The position numbers were made by a program, and so were the translations under genes. This document shows, piece after piece, positions 47,931-58,241 of a DNA stretch of 64,000 nt. The notes under the pieces were generated by a model. That model was not told where the DNA came from. It did no database searches and saw only the letters and a program-made list of their open reading frames with translations. Every line of letters begins with the position of its first letter. The stretch's first letter is position 1. Location of the stretch: the NCBI GenBank assembly GCA_028015205.1, contig CM051521.1, positions 129,216,614-129,280,613 of the forward strand, in the 5' to 3' direction. This DNA comes from Mytilisepta virgata (lineage: Eukaryota; Mollusca; Bivalvia; Mytilida; Mytilidae).

Positions 47931-49767
47931 ATGTATTTTCCTTATCTCTACAAAATGACTGACTTCCTAATAGCCAATGGTATTAATACAAACTTCCTAG
48001 ACATGAATTTTAGATTTTTTCTGCTGTTTAGAAAACTTGGGTCAAAATACAGATAAATTAAATACAAATGGGCACCCGTAGTTTGCGATCTTTAGAACAC
48101 AGCTCAAAGCTATTCAAAAATGTATAATAACATACTCAAGCCCAAAAGGCAAATAGGGAGTTTTGAGAAAACAACATTTCTGTGTGTTGATAACTTTGGT
48201 ATAGGTTCAGGTGGTGGAGAGTAATATCAGTTTAGCTGTCAGTAACTTTATTTCAGAATAACATTGATACGTTTCAACTGACGGATTTGGAACTAAAATA
48301 CCATTAGCTCTACGAAATTTTCTTTCTTTTTAAATATAACAAACCTTTAGCATTGAGTATTTTTCATTGGAGATATATGAAGATTTTTGGAATATTTTAC
48401 TTCGCTCAATTGTCAAAGTTTGCATTTGAATAGCCTTAATTCTTTAACAACGACCATTTAATGTTCTTTAGTGGAAACTTAGTATTAAATATAGTTAATA
48501 CGATATAAAATGACTGTTATTACTGATGTAATTGAAATTATAGATTGGTGAATTAAAACAGTGTTAAGGCTGAGCAATGAACCAGAAAAGAAAAAAACCA
48601 ACATAGTATTTTATACTGAGTATATAATTTGTTTCCTTTTTGTATAACGGAAACAAATGCTGACATTCTTGGTTGTACTATTTGAACTTAAGAATTGAGA
48701 AAATGATCATACAACTTTCAGTGAAATCAATATAAGGACTTTGTAAAGCGAGTATGATTTTTTTTAAGTACTTTTCATTAAAATATGATAATTACAGTAG
48801 AGATGCATGCATTTAGTGTCTAACAAATACTTTTATCTTTTAAATAGTATTGTTAAACTGGAATTTTGTTTAAGAACTATTGCAATGGGTCAAGATCTGC
48901 TGTATTGTTTGGCCTAAAGTAAATACAACCGATCGAGACTCAAAAATGTAGAGCGAAAATCAATTTACTAAATATTTGTCCATTTTGTTAGACAACAAAA
49001 GCCAAAGAGTGAGGGATATTAATGCATAGTCATGATCATGTGGTCACAAGAAATAGTTATAGCTAGATCATTAAACGTTTGAGGGTTAATGTGTGTCATT
49101 ATTCTATGCTCATTTGCATCAACAAACTCATTCAATATTGTTAATTATTGGAATCATTTTCTGACAGCTGTTATTTCTCATGTCCAAGAAACGGTATAAA
49201 TAGCTTCATTAATTAATGTCTCTATTACCATACAAAGACGTTTTAATATCTGAGGATATTGTGCACCAATATAACCAAAAGTTATAAGTTTGCAACTCGT
49301 TATTCATAGTGACACATTCGGAAGATATTGCTTTGAACTCGTTTCATAAAGTTTTATTACAATGGTGCATAGATATTGGAATAACAAATTTTTGGTTTAT
49401 AGACGCTGGAAAGGCCATATATGACTTAATGAGTAAAGGCTAATTCTAGACAACCTGCGTTTACAAGGGCATACATAGTCTTTGTGGGAGTTCCAATAGA
49501 ATCTTACCTGTTTATCTTGTGTAACTATATACAAATTTTAAGATACCATTTCATGTATTTAAATTTCATCAAGGATAATTCGTCAACATTGTTGGAGTTG
49601 AAAATTGCAAGCAAAAAAAAAAATTAATAAATTACACAGAATGTTCCACAAAACCAAAGCCATAATGACGAATACAGTTAGAGCTAAAAACCGTTTAATT
49701 CCCAGGACTATGTCTTGGTTTCTAAAAACTTTAACAGTTTTTCCGACATAATTGTGTTAAGTATCAT

Positions 49768-49850
49768 TTTAAGCCAATACCTAAATACCAACATATGAGC
49801 AGGTGAAACCCCGAAAACTCGAGTCCATCAGCAGAGGTATCCAGTCGATG
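49768..49850 (+). repeat. 3' part of dispersed repeat family A
   Basis: A segment with TAAATACCAACATATGAGC, GGTGAAACCCCGAAAA and GAGTCCATCAGCAGAGGTAT matches the 3' end of the copy at 21.36-21.43 kb. Confidence 0.5.
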
Positions 49851-50219
49851 TTTGAAATAAACATTCATGAAATTTTCAGACATGTTCATTAATTTATTGC
49901 AAAACTTTCTCTGTTCTAGAAGGGCAAGTAAAACTATTAGTTACGAATAGAAATTAAAAGTGAATTTCACAAGATAATCAATATTTTACATTTGCTCGTC
50001 TCTAAATCGAACATAAAAAGTCACTTTATTTAATTGGAAAAGTGGTCTTAGACTTTTTTATTTCTCTGTGACAGTAATCTTCAGGAAGACCCATTATGTG
50101 TGTTTTTAATATGAAAACACTTTAGAAAATAAATTCTTTAAAGTCGGACATTTTAACACCATCGTTAAAATTCGCTACTACCGATGGCTTATATTTTTAC
50201 TTAACGGGTAAAACATAGA

Positions 50220-50530
50220 TAGATGATCTTATGAGCGTACTCGCATCAAGTGCTGAAAGTCCCTGGTCCGGGTCAAACCAAATACTTTAAAATTGTTAAT
50301 AACTGTTAATCCCAAACACACAATTAGGTCAGGGCGAAGTGACACGTCCTACTGTGGACTGTTACTTCATGAGCAAGAAGGTTAAAAATTAATTAGGCTC
50401 AATGTGTCGGACTAGTAAAAATCAATGATCTTATTTTATATCACATTAACATGTTCTATGCCTGTAAGAATTGTCACTGGACTATAACCAATGCCACTGG
50501 ACTTTAACCAGTAATCAATCCGTCCATCCA
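50220..50530 (+). mobile_element. diverged SINE related to the 36.4 kb copy
   Basis: The order of blocks follows the minus-strand SINE at 36.4 kb: a tRNA-like head remnant (TGATCTTATGAGCG), CCGGGTCAAACC, AAAATTG, a block near GTCCTACTGTGGACTGTTAC, and the tail GCCACTGGACTTTAACC. The A and B boxes are eroded. The tail phrase CACTGGACT(A/T)TAACCA is duplicated 20 bp apart at 50475 and 50495. The copy is old and probably untranscribed. Confidence 0.65.
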
Positions 50531-52732
50531 TCGCAGATGAGATTGTGACAAATTGTCCAACCTGGGTTGTTTACCTAACTCTTGCATGGGCAAAAGCTGT
50601 CACAAAATAAAGGCACGTACTGAATGCACACTTTGGATTAACCTTAATGGTAAGCTTTAGCGAGATTTGACTGATCATCAAACTATTTTGAGTACATATA
50701 AAATTTGTAATTTTACCAAAGAAATGATTAGTGAGAGGCTGATAGCCTCTTGGACTTAAACATCCAATCAGATAAGCTATATTTATAGTGATAATAAATT
50801 ATAGATAAAAAATGTCACGAAAGAGGGCAAAAATCAAAATTTGATAAAATTATTGCCAAAAGCTCCAAAATATTCAGTTGTTGAACGGTTTTTATGAAAC
50901 GATAATCAAAATTCAATTGGAAATCAATTTCTACTCTCAATAATTCGACAGTTTCACCGCAAAAATAAATGTTTTGATTCTTCGTTCTGAACCTGTTATT
51001 CAGGGCATTTAAACCGACGGAACTTCGTTATAACACGCATGTCTTTTAAGCTATCTTGATTGAATTAAAGGGTCAGCAGCTAATTGGGAGTCTTGTGAAT
51101 CAGACAAAACCATCATATATCTGTCTGAGAAATAATCAAACGAACTATGAAATATATAGGAGAACTGATATAGAATTTTTTCGCTATAAAAGAAAATTAA
51201 GTTCAAATCGACTTTGCTAATGAAGAATAATGAACTCTTGGTACTGAAAGCATGCGAAGTTACAAACATGCAATTCGTTTGGATAAGTCAAACTGATTTC
51301 GCCTTTTCAGTGATAAATTGATTTGTTGTGTGATACCGTGTAATTTTAAGTAATTTTGGAGAAAAGTTTATATCATGTTTTAAAAAAATTTTAATATTAT
51401 ATTGTACCTTGTTAAACGAAAATTACATGGTGTAGTACTTCTTCGAACGCGATTGCGGGATGGAAAATTGTGGGCTAGAAATTTTGAGAACAAATTGCGG
51501 GCTAGTGAAAACTTTTACATGTTTACGAGATGAGATATTAATTTCGGATATAGAAATTTAAATAAAATGTGCCTTTTTATGCCCTCGTGGATAGATAAAA
51601 AAATATAATAAAAAAGTTATTGAGCCATTTTAATTTCTAAAATGGCCGAAAAAGTTTACAAATTCAACAAAGCTCAACAGCAACTTTGAATTTAACCTGG
51701 CTGTGGTCTCACTAATAATTTGAATTAACTTGTTCATTGTAGTTTGATGGCAAAATAATTTCATTGACGGTTATATTTCGATTCATAATCCGTGGATAAC
51801 GTGAATAATGACCCGTGCATACATGTACCTGCTGTATCAGAAGATGTGGACATTTTACACAAACGGCTGCAAGGCCACCAATTCTAGTATTAGATGTACG
51901 AATGTTTTTTTGTCAATACTGTAGAAACCCAAGTTCAAAATATATATAAATACTGAATGGTCAAGTGATTAAACTCAGCTTTGCAATGTTAAGTATGGGA
52001 AAAAATGCAAATAATTTATTAAGTTTATTTACTATTTAACAAACAATCTATAAAAAGGCTTTCGGTTTACATTACTCTATCAAGGTTCTAGGCAAAATAA
52101 AGCTTAATTTCTTTATCATTATGTTTTTCTGATACCTATGGTTTTGATGTACAGTACTTGTATCTTGAAAGAATTCACAAATGACAATATTCCTGGATAT
52201 TAAGCTGAAGATGTATCAGGATTAGGCCTTTCAGAATGTGTAGATCTGATGAATGATAACATGTTTAATATCCAGGAAAAATTATGATTAAAGCCCGGAT
52301 AATGGAGAAAATGGATTCTGAGAACGGTCATATTCCTCTGCACTAATTGAATATTTAAGTCTTCTGATTTCCGATCTGATTAATAGTCGGACTAATTCCG
52401 TAAAGTTTATATTAATGGGAAGGATAAAACATTTAACAACAAACGCTCGGGAAAACGTTAAATGTCTGGTCTAGGTTTGTTTGAATGGTGTTAATGGTAC
52501 AAATTCTAAGCCAGAAAGTGACCTGGAAACGAATAAAACCATGGCAAAGTATAAAAAAGTAAAATAGTTATATGGCAAATTAATTAAGACGTTGAAGGCC
52601 TAACCGTGATTTTTGGCGGGTTGGAACAACGGAAAGCTTAGTTGGATTCCTGTTTGTTTTAATTGTTTTGGTTTTTGATGGGTGTGCTTATTAAATTCAT
52701 CATTATATCTTTAACCGGATTTCCGACATTTA

Positions 52733-52820
52733 GATCTCGAGCACTGCTGATGAGTTGTCAGTCAACGAAATGGCCATACATTGCATCAAATTTAATTCGA
52801 TATTTTGTGATATATTTTAT
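52733..52820 (+). repeat. dispersed repeat, copy 2 (partner at 4.33 kb)
   Basis: GATCTCGAGCACTGCTGATG, GAGTTGTCAGTCAACG and ATTTTGTGATATATTTTATT match 4332-4420. It ends about 70 bp before the large satellite array. Confidence 0.7.
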
Positions 52821-52888
52821 TCATAAAGCCAAAGTGCTAATAGTAAGTCTATAATCATCCCAGAATACAGCATGTATAATCATAAAGT

Positions 52889-55138
52889 CTAGAAAAATTA
52901 TAATGTCAACCCATATCTAGATTGGGGCTGATTAAAGAAGAAATTATAATGTCAACATATATCTAGAGTGGGGCTGATCAAAGAAAAAATTATAATGTCA
53001 AGACATATCTAGAGTGGGGCTGATTAAAGAAAAAATTATAATGTCAACACATATCTAGAGTGGAGCTGATCAAAGAGAAAATTATAATGTCAACACATAT
53101 CTAGAGTGGGGCTGATTAAAGAAAAAATTATAATGTCAACACATATCTAGATTGGGGCTTATCAAAGAAAAAAATTATAATGTCAACACATATATAGAGT
53201 GGGGCTGATCAAAGAAAAAATTATAATGTCAACACATATCTAGACTGGGGCTGATTAAAGAAAAAATTATAATGTCAACACATATCTAGAGTGGAGCTGA
53301 TTAAAGAAAAAATTATGTCAACACATATCTAGATTGGGGCTGATTAAAGAAAAAATTATAATGTCAACACATATCTAGATTGGGGCTGATTAAAGAAAAA
53401 ATTGTAGTGTCAACACATATCTAGAGTGGAGCTGATTAAAGAAAAAATTATAATGTCAACACATATCTAGAGTGGGGCTGATTAAAGAAAAAATTATAAT
53501 GTCAACACATATCTAGAGTGGAGCTGATTAAAGAACAAATTATAATGTCAACACATATATAGAGTGGGGCTGATCAAAGAAAAAATTATAATGTCAACAC
53601 ATATCTAGAGTGGGGCTGATCAAAGAAAAAATTATAATGTCAACACATATCTAGATTGGGGCTGATCAAAGAAAAAATTATAATGTCAACACATATCTAG
53701 AGTGGGGCTGATCAAAGAAAAAATTATAATGTCAACACATATCTAGAGTGGAGCTGATCAAAGAAAAAATTATAATGTCAACACATATCTAGAGTGGGGC
53801 TGATTAAAGAAAATATTATAATGTCAACACATATCTAGATTGGGGCTGATTAAAGAAAAAATTATAATGTCAACACATATCTAGATTGGGGCTTATAATG
53901 TCAACACATATATAGAGTGGGGCTGATCAAATAAAAAATTATAATGTCAACACATATCTAGATTGGGGCTGATTAAAGAAAAAATTAAATTGTCAACACA
54001 TATCTAGATTGGGGCTGATCAAAGAAAAAAATTATAATGTCAACACATATCTAGATTGGGGCTTATAATGTCAACACATATATAGAGTGGGGCTGATCAA
54101 AGAAAAAATTATAATGTCAACACATATCTAGATTGGGGCTGATTAAAGAAAAAATTATAATGTCAACACATATCTAGATTGGGGCTGATCAAAGAAAAAA
54201 ATTATAATGTCAACACATATATAGAGTGGGGCTGATCAAAGAAAAAATTATAATGTCAACACATATCTAGATTGGGGCTGATCAAAGAAAAAATTATAAT
54301 GTCAACACATATATAGAGTGGGGCTGATCAAAGAAAAAATTATAATGTCAACACATATCTAGAGTGGAGCTGATCAAAGAAAAAAATATAATGTCAACAC
54401 ATATCTAGAGTGGGGCTGATTAAAGAAAAAATTATAATGTCAACACATATATAGAGTGGGGCTGATCAAAGAAAAAATTATAATGTCAACACATATATAG
54501 AGTGGGGCTGATCAAAGAAAAAATTATAATGTCAACACATATCTAGAGTGGGGCTGATCAAAGAAAAAATTATAATGTCAACACATATCTAGATTGGGGT
54601 TGATCAAAGAAAAAATTATAATGTCAACACATATCTAGAGTGGGGCTGATCAAAGAAAAAAATATAATGTCAACACATATCTAGAGTGGAGCTGATCAAA
54701 GAAAAAATTATAATGTCAACACATATCTAGAGTGGAGCTGATCAAAGAAAAAATTATAATGTCAACACATATCTAGAGTGGGGCTGATTAAAGAAAATAT
54801 TATAATGTCAACACATATCTAGATTGGGGCTGATTAAAGAAAAAATTATAATGTCAACACATATCTAGATTGGGGCTTATAATGTCAACACATATATAGA
54901 GTGGGGCTGATCAAATAAAAAATTATAATGTCAACACATATCTAGATTGGGGCTGATTAAAGAAAAAATTATATTGTCAACACATATCTAGATTGGGGCT
55001 GATCAAAGAAAAAAATTATAATGTCAACACATATCTAGATTGGGGCTTATAATGTCAACACATATATAGAGTGGGGCTGATCAAAGAAAAAATTATAATG
55101 TCAACACATATCTAGAGTGGAGCTGATTAAAGAAAAAA
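52889..55138. repeat. 46-bp satellite array, about 49 units
   Basis: The unit is ATTATAATGTCAACACATAT followed by CTAGAGTGGGGCTGATCAAA and GAAAAA, and it repeats head to tail for 2.25 kb. Common variants are CTAGAT/CTAGAG/ATAGAG, GGGG/GGAG and GATTAAAG/GATCAAAG. Truncated units that join GGGGCT directly to TATAATG occur at 53891, 54061, 54875 and 55045. The first pair and the second pair are both 170 bp apart, and the pairs are 984 bp apart, so a large block was duplicated inside the array. The flanks are single-copy AT-rich DNA. Confidence 0.97.
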
Positions 55139-55139
55139 T

Positions 55140-57355
55140 GAAATAAATAGGTAGATTTTGAAGACTTTTCCACTTTTATCAATGTGATTATAAACAAGTC
55201 TGTAAGGAAAATGATTTATGATTACTGGCTGATAAAATAACCAATTCTACTAGACATATGCATGGCATAGCGAAACATAACAGAAGTAATCAATTTACGG
55301 TAACGATGCTTCTTATTTCCTTTTTATATTTCTACATAAAGATGGTTGATTGTGACCTTGTCTTGTTCTTTATTTGGAGCAATAGAATAATAAAGAACTT
55401 TGATATAAGTTAAAGACAAAGGTCACACCAATGTCTCCACTGAGATAAACTAACATATGTTCCTTACAGGGAGGATGTAACAAATTAGATTGTACTAACT
55501 TTATTAGAACTTTAGGATTGATATTACAGTTCGAATGATGGAATCAGATAATATTCTATGTTTTAATATTTCTATAACATATTGTCTTATACAGTAATAT
55601 GTCGTAGTTGAATCCATTTTTATCTTCATCCCAAGGACAATATACCATCAAAATACTCTTCTGTGTGTCATCAAGAATACAGTGTGTTCAAAGACCTTAT
55701 TACAGTGTACTCGAATATCATATCTCGAAGAAGAAAAAAATAGTTTGAAAATTGTATTAATTAAGTAATGTCTAAAATGAATATTTCGATTTACAAGAGT
55801 AATGATTTGATGTTATGTCTTTCAACTTAAAATGATATACATGTAATTGTATTTCTGTTCGATAGACATGAATGAAGATATCATTTTCTGTCTTGAATTA
55901 CTTTCCCAAGGAAATTCTCACCCACATGCAAAGCCATATCATTTTTATTTCTTTAAAATTGATTCCCAACTTTAACATTTAATTAATACGTCTATTAATT
56001 TACGAAATATTTTCAATATTTCAGTAGAATGATAAGAAATAAAGGGACGCAGAAAAATACATGAAAAATACCTAAAAATAAAACAGAGATTTCCAGGAGC
56101 TTGTATCCCTCCGCTGAATACAAAATACCATTATTTCGAGAAAATTTGAAAAAAAAGAAGGAACGAGGCATCTTTGAGGCTATCCTGGTCGGAGGTCGGT
56201 GGTGAAAAGACAGTATGGCACTTCTACATACGGATACTACATATTTAAGAAAAATTAAATTAAAAATCTTTTTTAACATGCCCATTTGTGTTTGAAAAGA
56301 AAAGTAACTTCATAATTTTGTGCAATTATCTTTTCAGTATGATGTAATCTGAGTCGGCAATTCTTCCAGTAAACTCCAAGTACATTTGTAGATACCAGCC
56401 TAAAATTGATACTTTAAATTTACTGCTATAAAAACATTAATAACTTGGAGAAAAGTAAGGATTATCTCATTCGTCCATAGCTCTGTCCTTAGATGTTTAC
56501 TATTTGCTCACAAACGTTTTGGAATGTTTTCGTTTCCCCCCCTTTTTTTTTTAATTAAGCACAGCTTGGTATCAAATTTCTATTTTCCCATTTCAGTTTG
56601 AATTATATTAGTCTGGCTATGGCCAGTCCAAAGATTAAATAACTTAGGTGAGCGATACAAGACTCGTAAGTCGATATGCTCATCACTTGGCGTCCGTCGA
56701 ATTGTTATGGCATCGATAGGCATTCTAATAGCATATAGTGGACATAAAACTTATGGTTTAATTAATAACAAAATGTGCAATTATCAAATAATTTTTCGTT
56801 AAATAACAATAATATTAATTACACAATAATTCTATTAATTTTTATATTCCTTTAAAAAATTTAATTTCTTTTTTCATAATTTTTATATTTATCAAACAGA
56901 TTATTTTCATATTAGAATAATAAGGGGAGATAATCACAAGGATACAATGACTAATGCATGCATATAAATAAAAATATTTTTAATTTGTGTTATTTAAAAC
57001 TTTTGATCCTAATAAGCAGTATTTATTACATGAAAATTAACAATTAAATCGGCAGGGCAGTGATGCTGGGTTATTCTAGATTAAAAAAAAAATTATCTGA
57101 ATTTCTAATAAAAAGCAAAAGACGTATATTAGTTATGTTTGTTATACGTCCTTGGGCGAAGTGATAAAAGATTACATTCAAAATCGACTAAATCTCTGTT
57201 TGGCCTCACGATTTATATATTTATAGTTGTTTCGTTCATGCCTATGTAAATTGTAAAATTGTGTTGAACTCAGTCATTTTGCGACGGAGTATACAAAATC
57301 ATATCACATTGAAAGTGCACCGATTGGAAATTATGGCGCCCAATATTTAAGGTTT
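55140..57355. other. AT-rich stretch with one repeat copy
   Basis: A hairpin-like pair (TGTGACCTTGTCT near 55350 and AGACAAAGGTCACA near 55413) can form a stem interrupted by 50 bp. A family A copy lies at 56398-56570. No gene is recognised. Confidence 0.3.
56398..56570 (-). repeat. diverged copy of dispersed repeat family A
   Basis: On the minus strand the order is GGAATGTT-like words, CATCTAAGGACAGAGCTATG, then AAATTTAAAGTATCAATTTT, matching 21.20-21.36 kb. The CATCAG head and the GAGTCC tail are missing. Confidence 0.6.
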
Positions 57356-57356
57356 G

Positions 57357-57375
57357 CCCCCCCCCCCCCCCCCCC

Positions 57376-57403
<28 letters not shown>
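57357..57403. repeat. adjoining poly-C and poly-A tracts
   Basis: Nineteen C are followed directly by 28 A. Either this is a true compound mononucleotide tract or its length was affected by assembly. Confidence 0.9.
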
Positions 57404-57407
<4 letters not shown>

Positions 57408-57798
57408 AATTTTGGTGTACAATCCTGTATTCTGAGACATTTTAAGCTAAATTACAAATTAATGATTTATGGCATATTATCATGTAGAAATTTGCCAACA
57501 AAGTTTAGTATATCAGGATCTTCACAATTGAAAATATAGTATAACTTTATATATGTGAATTCTTTTCTCCTTCTTCTCATGTAGATATGATCAGATATGA
57601 ACAGATGGAAATCCGACTTTAAACAAATTATATCATAATGCTTTAATGCAATGTATTTTTAATATTAATTGTTTTAAAGTCAGTCTCCTATCACTTACAA
57701 TACAAGGGATATAAATGGAATTAGTGAGTCGTAAAAGGGAACGTATAAAAGACAAAAACCGAACAATAAATAATAAATGCAAAATAATAACAAAAACA

Positions 57799-57846
57799 AA
57801 AGATTGAGTTAAAATGGCCCAAAAGATTGAGTTAAAATGGCCCAAC
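57799..57846. repeat. 24-bp direct duplication
   Basis: AAAGATTGAGTTAAAATGGC plus four further bases occurs twice in tandem without differences. It sits 18 bp before the foldback element. Confidence 0.9.
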
Positions 57847-57863
57847 ATTTCAGCTAATATATA

Positions 57864-58238
57864 TGGCAAGCCGTTTTACTATTCATTCTAACTTCAAGAT
57901 ATCTCATATAATATATAAGATATCTCATATAGTTTATAAGATATCTTATATAGTTTATAAGATATCTTATATAGTTTATAAGATATCTTATATACTTTAT
58001 AAGATATCTTATATACTTTATAAGATATCTTATAAAGTTTATAAGATATCTTATAAAGTTTATAAGATATCTTATAAAGTTTATAAGATATCTTATAAAG
58101 TATATAAGATATCTTCTAAAGTTTATAAGATATCTTATAAAAACTGGATTATATAAGATATCTTATATATTATATGAGATATCTTATATATTATATGAGA
58201 TATCTTGAAGTTAGAATAAATAGTAAAATGGCTTGCCA
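57864..58238. mobile_element. foldback element with TGGCAAGCC termini and 21-bp GATATC repeats
   Basis: The ends pair over about 48 bp with two mismatches (left TGGCAAGCCGTTTTACTATT, right inverted TGGCAAGCCATTTTACTATT, both continuing through CTAACTTCAAGATATCTCAT). TA flanks both ends (57862-57863, 58239-58240). Inside are 15 GATATC-centred palindromes with a 21-bp period, at 57898 to 58129 and 58157 to 58199. One 28-bp step separates the two blocks near 58140. Each monomer is itself a palindrome such as ATAAGATATCTTAT. An open frame repeating YKISYKV across it is a by-product of the period. There is no transposase. The terminal 12 bp are shared with the element at 38.49 kb. Confidence 0.88.
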
Positions 58239-58241
58239 TAA

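Larger units (their letters stand above)
47935..52730. other. AT-rich stretch with repeat fragments
   Basis: Holds a family A tail at 49768-49850 and a diverged SINE at 50220-50530. The phrase TTGCGGG(A/C)T(G/A) recurs near 51450-51515 in a short G-rich patch of unknown origin. No gene is recognised. Confidence 0.3.

Noticed and set aside
52889..55138. Regular array considered as a CRISPR
   Set aside because: Units are contiguous with no unique spacers, the host is eukaryotic, and no cas-like gene is present. It is a satellite.
57863..58156. Frame encoding repeated YKISYKV-like peptides
   Set aside because: It is produced by the 21-bp palindromic repeats (a multiple of three) inside a foldback element, so the openness is an artefact.
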